Shown: positions 1-11,329, counted from the first letter of the stretch. The stretch: DNA of 26,846 nucleotides from Hypsibius dujardini (GCA_001579985.1 LRSR01009348.1:1-26846), one strand, 5' to 3'. Translations and numbers: made by a program. Notes: a model not told the origin generated them from the letters alone.

Positions 1-954
1 TTAGTTAGTCCAGTATAGCTGATCTCTGAACCAAAAGTTTCAATTACTGTAACTGCACTTGGGATATTCGATCAGAGAGCCGAGGTTCTTGTATGTGCGC
101 AGACCTTTTTGTGGTCGAGGCTCATATTAATCAACACACAGTTTTGCGTATTATAGTATCTCACTTCTTCACCTACAATCCCTATTTTTCCACAATGAAA
201 TTGTCTGAAACAATGCGTCTGCGCCTTCACTAGACACGAGTAAAAACATCAATCAATCAATGCGGCTTTGCTGGATTGGAGAAGTATACTATACAAATTC
301 TACCAGTTTACTTTATGTGAAGGCTCGAGTGACAATTTTTATACAATTTAGTTTGGCCGATGCTGCGCTCCAGAGTTTTTTCAATTATCGACTGGGCCCC
401 CCAATTTTTCCCCCGGCTTTTGAGGGGGGGGCGGAGTTTGTCCGAAATTTGTAAAACAATATACGAGGGTCTGAAATGATGAAACGTCCATTTATCTAGT
501 GCAAAGTTTTAAATTTTTGATGATCTAGGTAGTGAAGTCTTGGACTATAACTACTGCCCTGTTTCACAAGAAATCTGGTCAGAATCCCAGAAGTCACACA
601 AAACAAAATGCCAAAACCGGGGAGGTGGTGTGAGAAAACGTGAACTTTCCGCCGCTTCCCATTAGATTGAAGAATCTCCACTTTTTCACATTCATTCACA
701 AACATTTACTTCCATGAAGGGTGTAAATGATTCACATTCAAGAAAGAACTAAAATACCACCGAATCATCTATCGAAATTAGAAATTGAGAAGAGAAACCC
801 GGGATCGCAGAAAAGCGGGAAAAAATAAGCCGAGCACACAGCCATAATGACTGAGTGTAATTTTTCGGAACGAATTCAGAAAATCAAAGATCTCAGTCTG
901 TATTTACCGGTAAAATATTACTCAAACTTCATCTGTTATTTTTTTGGTATACAG
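1..954. other. Upstream non-coding sequence
   Basis: I see no convincing gene here. The short open frames lack recognisable protein character. The stretch ends in a good splice acceptor, with a T-rich tract followed by ACAG at 951-954. This suggests that at least its right part is an intron in the 5' UTR of the zinc-finger gene that follows, and that the first non-coding exon and promoter lie further left or outside the window. Confidence 0.5.
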
Positions 955-1295
955 GAAGGGATTAACACCGGCCTAACTTGCGACTTATAACACCCCAACA
1001 CCAGGACAGCAGCAGCAGACCACGAAAAGCCGAACGACGACGCTGTCGGTCGGTCCGTCGTGTGCGTCTGTCTGCGTGTGTGCGTCATGAAAGACCCCAC
1101 GAGCGGATTTCCAGCGCCGACAATGATGGCCACGGATAATGGCCCCTCTTCCCAACAGCCTCGCAAGACCACCAGCAACAACAACCCGCCGCCGCTGTTG
1201 CTCCAACAACAACGCCAACGCGAGAACCTCAAGCTGAAGCTGCAGGTTAACAGCTTGCCTGCCGTCCCCGCTCAACAACAACCACCGCGAGTCAA
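955..1295 (+). other. Exon 1 of the zinc-finger gene (5' UTR plus start)
   Basis: This exon follows the acceptor at 953-954 and ends at the donor CAA|GTAAAC at 1296. The TAA at 988 closes the coding frame upstream, so translation begins at 1087 or at the paired ATGs 1121/1124. The coding part is rich in Gln, Asn and Pro. Ending at 1295 leaves a two-base codon remainder that the first base of exon 2 (1498) completes as Asn. The other nearby GT sites (1246, 1291) give the wrong phase. Confidence 0.55.
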
Positions 1296-4200
1296 GTAAA
1301 CAAACAAAGCCCCATTTTCTCTACACACTTTCTCTTTTCGTCTTACCTCGCTTTAACGTTTTTCTCCTTCAACGTCGTCGTCATAATCATCACCATCTTA
1401 TTTCCTATATGCAGTTTACATATTGACAAAGTGGCTGATTTGCATTGAGAGAGCTCAATTTTTTTTCTCTCTCGTGTCTGACTGTCTGTCTTTGCAGCGG
1501 CAACAGTCACACGGTCATCACCTCCTCGTCGACCCACACGATAATGCGAGTGAAAAAACCGCCCACCATGATGGCTGGTGCTTCACGTGGTGGTGGTGGT
1601 AGTGAGCCGGTCGGAGGAGGAGGAGACGGAGTACCCACACCGGTCAAGAAGAAGCGCATGTGCGCTCGCTGCGCAACCCAGCTGGGACGGTTCTTTAACA
1701 CGGGCGCTCCGTGTCCGTCGTGCGGCCTGAAGACCTGCTCCGACTGCCGGGTGAAGATGTACCGGACCGATCGGAAAAAGACGTGGATCTGCACGTTCTG
1801 TGCCAAAGAAAGGCAAGGGAGGATAATGTAGATTTGTGCCGGTTAATGCCCAGACATGTGAACAGGCAGGCAGGCACGTAGACAGACAGACAGACAAGCA
1901 GTCAGGCAGTCCTTCAGTAAGTCAAAGAGACAGAAACGTTTTGGAAATTTCCAGGAAAGAACTGATGACAAGTCGCATAAATAGCACCTAAAGGATTAAA
2001 GCTGACGGACAGATATAAAAAGCAATCTCATTTGTAGAAAATATTAATTGTTGCGGAGAAAAAATGAACCACGGTACTCAGACAGATGTTATCATTTTCT
2101 TCTGGAGGCAGATACGGGCCCGTATTACTATATTTTCTTTAAAACCTGGTAGTGCAGCAGGATCGATGATGATCAGCTACCAATAGGTATTTTTTCCACA
2201 TAACATTCGTTTTGCTTGATGTATTCGCAAAGCAGCAATAGCTAACAGCATTAGTGGCCGCAATCGTTCAGTGGTGCAAAAATATCATTTGTATGGATGC
2301 TGTATTGAAGTAACAGTTTGATCGTTAACTTGAGGCAGATTTACAGTCCGTTAACGTCTGGACTAAACGCTCTGATCCAAAATTCAATTGAGTGTCGATA
2401 TATTTTACACTTGCCCTCCACAGTTAAACGCTTTCACAAACACCCCGCATTAACAGAGAGAGAGAGAGGGAGAGACATTCCTATAAAATATACGTCGAAG
2501 GTCAAACCTCGTTCTCACTCTTCCAGACAAGCACCGCGAAAGAATCCCAACGACCTAATGCAACGCCGAAACTCCCTGCTCAAGCGCAATCCCCTCCCGC
2601 TCATGATTGCCAACGAAGCTTTGCTCACGATGCCGCGAAACGGCAAACACCAACAGCACTCTCCCGTGTCCAACCGGATTAGCTATCAAGGCAGTCTTCC
2701 CCGTAACTTCACCACCACTTCCGAACCGCCGCAGATGGGCATGGGTAACTACAACACGGCGACTCGAGGTCGCCCCGTTGCCACTCCGGGCACGCCCAAT
2801 GCCAAGAAGCGTGCTCCCGCTCCTCCAAAGAAACCCGAGCGAAACTTTCAGGTTAGTGAGGTGCATATTTTGGCAACGTTTTCTAAAACAAAAATATATT
2901 TATGGAACCACAAATTATGTATAAATAAAAGATTTCAAAATATTTTATCTTCATTCAGGGTAGCATTTTTAGCAAACCCTAAATCAGTTATTTAAAAAAA
3001 ACCATAACATTTTTTATATTTGAAACACAAAATATGCATTTTAGTTTATACTTAAAAAAGAGGATGTATGTCGAATACTGATTTAGTTTTTTACAATATA
3101 ACGTCTTCATGCCACTATTTTAAATTTCATAGATTTCGTAAATATTTAATAAACTCTAACAACACGTTTAGGAATATAATTGCGCGACAAACTATGTTTA
3201 ACTACAGTATTTCAAGATAATTGACATTTTAACTAACGTTAAGTTAATTGATTGGTTCCAAAAACTAACTATTAAATATTTTCATATGTAAATGAAATAG
3301 CCGCGTATTAATATTACTATCCACCAGGAAATCTCAAAACGTGATAAAACGAAATGACTTACGCTAGGTACTAAGATTTTGTAGCCCAAATATTAGTTAT
3401 TTTGGACTTGCTTGCTGTTAATATGTTAAACACATTCTTTTATTTTACTTAAAATTTGTTTGTTTCGATTCAATTATATACGGAGCTGCTCATACGTGCT
3501 AACTGAATTTAATTAATTGCTTAACTTCAGGTTGTGACTGCACCTGTGACGGACTTGGAAATGGGCAAGTTCCAGAGTGCAACATTGGGGAAACCGGTGA
3601 AGAATTTGCTCAGCCCGATGGCGGCCAAACGGTGGGAAGCCACGGCGGACGTAGTGACTACGCTGCGGCGGGCGAAACCTTCACCACCGGTGGTGCTGAA
3701 GGAGAAGTATATCCACATTGAGGTGACGAACGTGTCGGCCAACCAGTCACGCTCTAGTGTGACATTTAATCAGCCCGGATTTCTGCAATCCTCCTCGACG
3801 GACAGCCAGGAAATGCATCCCAAATTGCTCAACGGTAAGCCCTTCATAATGTACAGACTGTCATTTTGTCTAAAATGCGAGGGCACTATTTAGCCGACAA
3901 ACGATAATACGTCTCCCGTTTTATGCTGCTTCTTTTAGTCAAACAGTTGAATTATTTAACAGTGGGCCCTCTTTCTTTACAAATAATAAAGTTATGATTT
4001 AAAAATTATTACTATTATATCCTTTTTTGTATTAAAGTTGTTATTTTAATGTAGATTGCGGTTGCACAAAAATTTTACTTTTATCGGTTTTTGCGAAATC
4101 TGTAACAACTTTCAATTTGGTTGTAGAGCTGTAGTAAAATATATTTTTTGCGTCATTTACTAATGAAGTCTTTAAATCTTATATTTTTTTACTTTGTTGT

Positions 4201-7200
4201 TCAGTTAAAACGTTTAGAGTTCAGTGATTAAAGTTAAGCGCCAGATGTGAAGGCATGAAACAGCTCCAACGAACAAACCATATCTCGCTACATCGTTCTG
4301 AAATGCGATTTAAAGCAGTTTGTATTTATTTATATTAATATTTAAAACAAATCTACTAAACTATTAAAATAATCAATTTATATTTCCTCTACTTAGGTGT
4401 GAGCGGTAATGTCAAGTCTGCGACCATTGACCGCATCTACAACCGACGCCACACCACCTCCTTCGAAGACTCCATGTCTTCCGTCTCAACCACTGCCATC
4501 ACCGCCAACAACGCCGTGCCTGCTCCTCGGAGACGTCAAGAGGAACCCTTACCGAACCCTCCCTCAACTAGCAGCTCAAAAATCGCCACGTCTTCCTCCA
4601 CGCTTCCACGCGTGCTGCAAAAAGTGAGGCGCGCCGAGTCCCTCAGCTCCACGCACTCGCGCGACCCCGATCAATCCCTCTCCCTGCTCAATCTAACACA
4701 CACCGGACCGGGACAGCCGGCAAGTGAGGTCCTCACTACGCCGCAACCCGGACTGGTCCATAACGCCGGTCTTCGGCATCCCAGCTACTCAACCTTCTCC
4801 CGGTCGGACAGTCGGAGGAAATCCTTCATGGATCGAGCGTCCGTCCGTCGTTCGTCCTCCTTCAAAGTGGAGGATCCCTTGTACAAAGTCATTTGCAATG
4901 CAGTTCAGCTGGAATACGACGACTTCCTCACTGCAGTGATCGGTCACCTCAAAATAATCTCGGAGTGCCATCTCACGACGGTTTCTGAGCCGACACCGGC
5001 ATTTTCGCGAAGGTACGAGTACTGCTTGAAGGATAGCAGAATTGGGTTAAATTAAGAATCTTAATTAAAACTGAGTTGAAACATGTAGTGCAAATATCAG
5101 TCATTAACGCTTCAGTTTCAGTTAGTTACTTTTATTTTTTCGGAAACAAATGCAAATCCCAACTAACTATGTACAAATGTAGTTACTTTAGCTTTTAAGT
5201 AGCTATAACTTAATTATAGTGATTCAAATTTTAAACGACCAACAGCATAAGCTAAGTAAGACATGGGGGAGACGAGAAGGGTTATAGAAAAAAAAAGTCA
5301 GCAATACCATCGATGACCAGACTGCAGTGCTAGTAATGAAACAATTATCAAACGTTATGAAACTGGAAGAACTTGCATGTATTGCTATTAAAATTCAAAA
5401 GAATTTAACTCAGCCATATCTTTAAAAGTTTTTAATTTAAGACTTAATTGACCTACTCGATATTGGCACTTACTCAATATTGCTCTTATTTCTGCAGGAA
5501 GAATTAATTTCGATTCAAATTTTTTTGAACTAGTTTTGGACCGTAGTTTTTAGTAACACTCAAAAATTGAAATAAAAAATCTTAATTACAAAGCATCTTT
5601 AATGATGTTTAGCTTATTATAATCACTGATTAGTCGAATAATTTTTTCTCTTTCTGTGCTGCCTATAAAGATACTCCAACCGACGGATCACCGTCCAAGC
5701 GGAAATTTCCCGTTTACCTTCTTTTCCGTACCGACGGTCTTCCGTCCCGTCGCTTACCATGCCGGAGAACCCCTACGACGCCTTACTGTCCGACCAATTG
5801 GTTCCGCGTCGGCTGTCGAGTCCGGATGCGGAGTTTGCGCCCGTGATGGCAGTAAGTCCGGAAGAGCCTCCGGAAGCCCTCGGTCAGTTTGTTCGTGGGT
5901 CCTCCATCCGGAGTTCCATCCGTTCCGGACGGACAGCTTCAGAGCACAGCAACCTATCACGGAAGTCTTCATTCTCCGCGAGCCTCAGTTCGGAAACGGA
6001 AGTCTCGGTACGCGTGCCGGATTTGCAACGCCATGTTTCCATCATTGAAATCAACCCGGAGACCTCTTCGACGGGCTCGAACGGTTCCGCGGGTTTACGC
6101 AACTCGAAGAACGTGTTCGAAGTCACGGCAGCGGCCCCTGATGTCGAGGTGGTGCTGCAGCAAATTCCAGAAACCGGAGAGATCCGTGCACGAAGTTCCG
6201 GACGGTTCACCGAAAGATTTGACAAAGGTTCTCGAGACGAAGATGAACCGAAGCTCGACGGCGAAAATCGAAACTCCGGTCGGCTCTGGGAAGATTTTGC
6301 CGACGGACACCGGACCGCAGATGAACCGGCAGCTGTTACCCGAAGCTCCGGGCGGAATCCCAATGGGTCCTCCGAAGGGTCCGTCGAAGAACGCGAAGAC
6401 GAACACGTAGTTCGGGCTCGCAGTTCCGGACGATTCTCCGACCGATTTCTTAGCGAACATGAAGGAAAGGCTAGCATTATTTCCTCCGTCGGCACAACCG
6501 AATTCGACGACCATGAAAAATCAACTTTTGTCGGACCGACTCCGCCAGAGGATCAGACGTGCCGAAAAAGTTCGGCGGAAAGTCCGGAACCGCGGACAAT
6601 ATCGCCGGCCGTCGCGTTTGTCAAGAGCCCGGAAGTGAAACCTCGAAAATCTCTGGCAAACGGACTATTGAAGCCAGAACCTTCAGGACCTTCGGCTTCT
6701 GTTCCTGAAGAAGCCCTCTCCACGGAGCCGCCTGCTCCGCATTCATTTGTATCACATGTACAAAGTGCCCAGACGGAGATTGCAGCCATTCTCAGCGGAG
6801 TTGTCCCGAAACGTCGCATGGCACCTCGACCTCCACCAGTTGTGCCGATAAGCAGCAAGCCCAAAGAAGATGGAATCGCCGAATTTCAACGCGTCTTGGG
6901 CAATCTCCGGGAAGCCAAGAAGCCGGCCGATATGGTGGTAAGTTCGCGAGCAAAGCCGATTGTGGATGAACGGTTGGAGGAGCGCGGTAACGAAGTACAG
7001 AACGTAGCTGCTGCCATTCAACACTTCAAGAAAGTCAACGAAGAGGTGCAGGATCTCAAGGATTTTTTGAAGGCTGTCCGACAAAGTCCAAAACCGCCCG
7101 CGGAGACCGAGCAGAAGACTCATGCCTCTAGCCATGCCACCATACATCCGTCGGTTATCGGTGTTGGGGAGAGTCAACAACGGACTAATATTTCTGATTC

Positions 7201-8688
7201 GGAGAAGAAATTTGTAAGTCAGGATGAATTTATTGTCAAACATTTATATATTTGATAGATAGTTTGTCAGATAAAAGGAAGGATACCTATGGTAAACCGA
7301 CAGATAGATAGACAGACCAGACAGACACAAACAGACAAGCAGACGAACAGACCGAAATACAATGAAGCAGATAAAGAGGCCGAAAATTAAATTACTGAAC
7401 AGACACACAGACATTAACACACACCGTAAACAGATCCTGCAAACAACGAGCTATGCAGTCAGACACTAGTGATAAGTGAACCGATGGAAGATGAGCACCG
7501 ACGTGCTACAAAATTTTGCCAGGCATCTAATTTTCGTTTTTCTAGGACACTGAACATAATCGGCTTCCCGAAGCTTGCATTCCCATTTCCGACCACGGAA
7601 TCGGAACACAAAAAGCCTTACCAGAAGACGAGCTTGCAAACGGCCAACCCGTTCAAAACTCGTCTATTCCAATGTCCAGCATAATCACCGCCCCCATCCA
7701 CAATGAGCCTCTTCCAACTCCGAACACGACAGCGTTCGAGTACACATCCTCAGAACCACTCACGCGCGATCCGGTCCCCAGTTCTCCCTCACCATCACCA
7801 TCACCATCACCACCTCCGCAGAAAGACGCGCACCGACCGGAACGCGCCAAGTGGCACTCGAGCTTGTTACCCGACGAGCTCCACATTACGCTCAATAACG
7901 GCCACTCCGAGTCGCCGTACTACATCCCCACCCACACACCCACCGACGAGTCCGTCTCCAGTCCGACCGCCGAAGACCTCCCCAGTCTTCCCGCTAAAAA
8001 ATGCATCCCGGCCGCCGTCCGTCCGGCCTTCTTTTCCCAGGGTTCCTCCGACACGGACGGCGAGGAGGAACGTGCGGAATTCGATTTCGAAGACGAGTCG
8101 AACAGCTCCGCTTACTCCGACGACGGGATCCCGGCAGTCAAAGCTTGTCGGAAGGTCGAACTAGACGACGAACAGCTCGGCGACCCGTTGGACGCGGTGG
8201 AGACCTGGGAGATGGCCCCGCAGCCAGTTCCCGGGGACATTTTTGGTCGGTTGCAGGTTCCGTTGGATAGTATTCAGGAAGAGTCGGAGGATGAAGACCG
8301 AGAGTCCAAGTTTACCAGAACGATCAACCGGAAAGCGATGCGACCGGTCGTCAGCTTGGACATGTCGCCCGATGAGGCGGATGAGGATATGAACGGATGG
8401 CATATGGAAGAGGAGGGTGATGACGGACAGTCGGATTTGGAGCAGTATTTTATTACGGGGCTGTTGCAGCCGACGGCGGTGAATAGTAAACCTTACTTCC
8501 GGAGTGATATGGATTTTGATGCGTTGGAGGAAGGGGACGTTACGGCAGCGGCGACGACAGTGAGGAAGGAACCGTCCATTTTCGGCTCGGCGAAACTGAA
8601 ATTTGCCGCTGCGTCCGACTACCGTCTGTCCAGTGATATGGATGATCTGAGTGCCTCAAGTCCCAGTGATGATGAAAGCTTTTATTGA
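1087..8688 (+). CDS. Rab-effector-like protein with FYVE-type zinc finger (synaptotagmin-like/bitesize/Slac2 type)
   Basis: I assemble seven coding exons: 1087-1295, 1498-1812 (or to 1827), 2527-2851, 3531-3834, 4397-5012, 5671-7213 and 7546-8688. All junction phases agree (2, 2, 0, 1, 2, 0), giving 4,455 nt, or 1,484 residues plus a TGA stop. The only recognisable domain is a Cys4-Cys4 zinc finger at about residues 125-171 (CARC, CPSC, CSDC, CTFC). Its spacing and the basic stretch before it match the FYVE_2 finger of Rab27/Rab3 effectors such as Slp/bitesize, Slac2 and rabphilin. Those proteins link Rab-bearing vesicles to membranes or the cytoskeleton. The rest is Ser/Pro/Arg-rich and disordered-looking, with PAPPKKP and APRPPPVVP stretches that could bind SH3 domains. 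It has four R-x-S-G-R-type repeats at about residues 760-850, a probable helical segment near 1010-1090 and an acidic C-terminus ending SDDESFY. No C2 domain is visible, so it resembles the Slac2/exophilin layout more than Slp. The helix that normally precedes the finger is not obvious. The start at 1087 is supported by an in-frame stop at 988; the ATG at 1124 has a better context. Confidence 0.75.
1498..1827 (+). CDS. Zinc-finger exon (exon 2) with two possible donors
   Basis: The acceptor is the pyrimidine-rich stretch ending TTTGCAG at 1497. The exon encodes a Gly-rich linker, a KKKR stretch and all eight zinc-binding cysteines. Two donors give the same phase. One is a GC donor, AAAG|GCAAGG, ending the exon at 1812. 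The other is a weak GT donor, AAT|GTAGAT, ending it at 1827 and adding five residues. GC-AG introns usually have exactly this strong surrounding consensus, so I prefer 1812. The stop at 1829-1831 would truncate the protein just after the finger if neither donor is used. Confidence 0.65.
2527..2851 (+). CDS. Exon 3 of the zinc-finger gene
   Basis: This exon runs from the acceptor TTCCAG (2526) to the donor CAG|GTTAGT (2852), entering in phase 2 and leaving in phase 0. It encodes a basic, Asn/Pro/Arg-rich segment ending in the proline cluster PAPPKKPER, a plausible SH3-type ligand. A GA-rich simple stretch lies just upstream at 2456-2475 in the intron. Confidence 0.65.
3531..3834 (+). CDS. Exon 4 of the zinc-finger gene
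   Basis: This exon follows an A/T-rich intron of 679 bp and the acceptor ACTTCAG (3530); the donor is AACG|GTAAGC. It leaves in phase 1. It is hydrophilic with no recognised domain. The Gly codon at the next junction is completed by GT from the following exon. Confidence 0.65.
4397..5012 (+). CDS. Exon 5 of the zinc-finger gene
   Basis: The acceptor is CTTAG at 4396 and the donor is GAAG|GTACGA at 5013, leaving in phase 2. The exon is Ser/Arg-rich, with several R-x-x-S contexts suited to basophilic kinases. Near its end it holds a short ordered-looking stretch, starting around YKVICNAVQLEYDDF, which may fold or act as a binding helix. The AGA codon split across the next intron joins cleanly to the exon at 5671. 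Confidence 0.65.
5013..5670 (+). other. Intron 5 of the zinc-finger gene
   Basis: This is A/T-rich sequence of 658 bp with no gene or clear repeat. It ends in a T/C-rich tract and TATAAAG at 5664-5670. Confidence 0.55.
5671..7213 (+). CDS. Exon 6 of the zinc-finger gene: SGR repeats and helical segment
   Basis: This is the largest exon, about 514 codons. It holds the R-x-S-G-R repeats (about 6190-6440), a proline-rich stretch near 6810-6850 and a Lys/Glu-rich segment at about 6870-7090 that looks helical. The used donor is probably TTT|GTAAGT at 7214. Two further GTAAGT sites inside the exon, at 5852 and 6938, are also phase 0, so shorter isoforms joining to exon 7 would stay in frame. Confidence 0.7.
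7290..7350 (+). repeat. CAGA-type simple repeat in intron 6
   Basis: An imperfect CAGA/GACA tetranucleotide stretch lies in the 332 bp intron between exons 6 and 7. A similar short one is in intron 2 at about 1862-1905. Confidence 0.6.
7546..8688 (+). CDS. Exon 7 (last) of the zinc-finger gene: acidic C-terminus
   Basis: The acceptor is TTTTTCTAG at 7545, phase 0. An imperfect TCACCA hexamer repeat near 7787-7815 encodes alternating Ser-Pro. From about 8040 on the protein is strongly acidic (DGEEERAEFDFEDE, EESEDEDRE). It ends at the TGA at 8686-8688. The ATTAAA at 8815-8820 is a possible polyadenylation signal. Confidence 0.7.
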   Translation, partial: DTEHNRLPEACIPISDHGIGTQKALPEDELANGQPVQNSSIPMSSIITAPIHNEPLPTPNTTAFEYTSSEPLTRDPVPSSPSPSPSPSPPPQKDAHRPERAKWHSSLLPDELHITLNNGHSESPYYIPTHTPTDESVSSPTAEDLPSLPAKKCIPAAVRPAFFSQGSSDTDGEEERAEFDFEDESNSSAYSDDGIPAVKACRKVELDDEQLGDPLDAVETWEMAPQPVPGDIFGRLQVPLDSIQEESEDEDRESKFTRTINRKAMRPVVSLDMSPDEADEDMNGWHMEEEGDDGQSDLEQYFITGLLQPTAVNSKPYFRSDMDFDALEEGDVTAAATTVRKEPSIFGSAKLKFAAASDYRLSSDMDDLSASSPSDDESFY

Positions 8689-9203
8689 CCCAATTATTTG
8701 CCGGTTTTTGTTGCGAATTTCAAACGACCGTCTTAATGGTAGTAGCTATGCATTCTTTTCGGCAGCTTTAGTTTCTTGTCGATGTAGCCGTACTCGCATT
8801 CGCACAGCCACATTATTAAAACTAATTATTTATCGATAAAGTGACAAGAATGGGAAAATATTGTGCCAGGGTTTACAAGCTATTAAGCTAACTTGGGATG
8901 ATTTTCATAGGGGGAGGGACCCAGAATGCCTCCGCTTCATTTTTTAAATTATTGAAATATAAATGGTGATTTATAAAATTTATTTCATTGGCAACTAGAT
9001 CAAAACGTTTTCTGGCGAAATTTCAAAGATAAGCCAATATTAAAAGATTCCATTTTCCTTGAGTTTCACTGGAAAACTGGAGGTTTATCAAAACACATTG
9101 AATATGCTTATGTCGTCAAAAAAATATTTGATTGATTCCAGTCGATTGCAAATTCAATTTCGGTAGTGCAATATAATTGTATTTAGTACATTTCGACACA
9201 CCA

Positions 9204-9461
9204 TCATTTATACTTTGCTAATCGATGGAAGTGGAACCTCCCAGTGTTTTCCCAATTTTGATATTTCGCTAAAAGAAGTCGGAGGCATTTTGGATTCTCC
9301 CTATAAAAATTGTCCCAAGTAAGTTTTATGTCTCGATGGACAGGAGATGACTGGAGGAATTTACAAAATCGTTTAAAGGTTGCACGGGAAACCCGGTTGC
9401 ACAAATCAGACAAGTGTGAAGGGTGATGAACGGCTAGAATACCAGCGAAATTATTTCCCAA
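9204..9461 (-). pseudogene. Possible remnant of an unidentified protein-coding sequence
   Basis: A - strand open frame of 85 codons contains the stretch KLTWDNFYRENPKCLRLLL. A related but diverged version, KLTWDDFHRGRDPECLRFIF followed by a stop, is readable on the + strand at 8885-8945. Two copies similar at protein level and in opposite orientation suggest fragments of one duplicated coding sequence or element. I do not recognise the family, and a chance open frame remains possible. Confidence 0.25.
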
Positions 9462-10073
9462 CCCAAGAAGCTTGCAGTTAGACCACAGACTTGTGATTGC
9501 GATCTACGTACTTAGTGCATTAGCGAGCACCAACTGAAAAATGTACATGTAAGGTCTAGCTCATCCGAGAAGGCGTCAAACCGTTTCAGCTCGAATAATT
9601 TGTTTAAGGAGAAAGTACAGATTTCGGACCGTTTAAGATTTCGGAAGCTCAACAATAAGCTAGCGATGACTTTGTGACATCCTTGAACGTTGGGATGAGT
9701 GCTCCGCGTCGACAAGATTGTGTAATGATCAAGGGTCTAGTGGCGATCATAGTCTATTTTGAACACGAAAGAGGTTATCAAATTCAAATCAAATGAAAAA
9801 CTGTAACATAATATCGAAATCATTTTACCATGACAAATATGACTGTACGCACAGCTTTCCTACTTTATATGCACTTCTCGAGACGAAAAGGGTCAATCAG
9901 TTTTTGAAAAAAAAGCGAAACAACACAGCGGACATGGGTGTTAAAGGAGGGAAAGGATTCGGCGCGGTTGTCTGTTCCTTTTGAAGAATACTTGCAGGGA
10001 CATAAAATTGTCCAAATGTGGACGTTGAAAGTCAACTCTGGTATACATGCGTCTGCCACCAGCCTGTTCTTTT

Positions 10074-10112
10074 ACATGGCCACGTCTCGGCCATGTAACG
10101 GCCACGTCTCGG
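10074..10112. repeat. Short palindrome with overlapping direct repeat
   Basis: ACATGGCC (10074-10081) and GGCCATGT (10089-10096) form a perfect 8 bp inverted repeat with a 7 bp loop. GGCCACGTCTCGG occurs at 10078-10090 and again at 10100-10112. No function is evident. Confidence 0.6.
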
Positions 10113-11329
10113 TCATCAGGCGCGGCATCGGTTCCTGCTTTCTGCCGTCAGAGTTCTTCCCACAGGCTGCATAGACCGCTGTCATGACTTTAATCAGCGT
10201 GGTTTGCGTAGCCTCCGACTTGGTCATATCCGCCATGTTCCCCGTGATGGTTGCCGAGCTTTATCAGTTTACGTTGGTAATTTTTCATCGTCGTCGCCAT
10301 GGAAACGATTTAGATCGTTTGCAAGCTGCCGAAAACAAAAGGCTAAACGATTGAGGAAATACAGACTTCAGTACATTCTCGATTCGTGCGCTCATAAGAA
10401 GTGGGCTCAAGTCTTGGGCCATTATGTCATCTACAAGTGTAGGTTCAATACATTGTGGATGCGGATGGATTTGATCCCCGTCGCTGTTCGCAGTTCTTTA
10501 CATAATTCAACAGTCCAAAGCTCACCAACCTTCCTAACTGGAAATGTTCCGTTGACCGTTATAATTTCAAATAACCAAGATTAGATGAACAATAATATTG
10601 CAATACCCCCAATAAAACGGTAGATTTGGTTTGGTATAGTTTCTTAGGATTGGAAAATTTCAGGGATTCTTTCTGTAATACCTTGTCAAATGGAGCAAAT
10701 CTGCAGAATATTTCGGCGAATTTTTCTGCTACCCAATGCAGGACATTGGAATATTTTGAGACATTGAAAACTTTCAGCTGCTCTAGAAATATCATGCACC
10801 AGAACATTGCGAGTCAGTATCAAGCTACAACATTCTGCTTGACGAAAGTAGTCACTTCCTTTGCCGATGGCACACAATTTGCGGCCCGAACATCTGTGAC
10901 ATATGGCCTCTAGCTGAAGGCTTACGGAATTTCTTTAATTGACGTTGATGATACGTTTCCGTCACGAGTTTCGAGATTGTTTGCTCACTTGTACAGTGCA
11001 AAGCAATTGCTCATGCTACGACCATTCATGTACGGCATTATTTAGGAAGGGAAGAGTGTAACAGCGTCCTAGAAAAACAAAAGCGAGGAGTAACGTATGC
11101 TCGCGATCTCAAGGGACACTTTTCTGCCCTATCCGTAAATTTTAACCAACCAGTGCTGTGCCTTTTTCAGTGCCGTTCACCAAATTACCACTGTAGGGAC
11201 AAATATACGGATTAGCACAACTGTACAAGCAATCAATCGAGCACAACGAGTAGCCTCTACAAAATGAGCCAATCAGAGAACAGTGAACCAGATTGAACGT
11301 TCAATCGAGTGCAGGATCATACTGAAATA

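Larger units (their letters stand above)
8689..11300. other. Intergenic stretch without a recognised gene
   Basis: About 2.6 kb of mostly A/T-rich sequence. It holds only short open frames with no recognisable domains, the inverted pair of coding remnants near 8885 and 9275, and a short palindrome at 10074-10096. I find no convincing splice-linked coding exons. Confidence 0.5.

Noticed and set aside
5884-6495. 203-codon - strand open frame
   Set aside because: It is the complement of exon 6, whose + strand frame has consistent splice phases and matches the rest of the gene; the Ser-rich reading is a shadow.
10204-10913. Two + strand open frames of 126 and 95 codons in the intergenic stretch
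   Set aside because: No domains, no upstream or downstream exons with matching phases, and composition like surrounding non-coding DNA.
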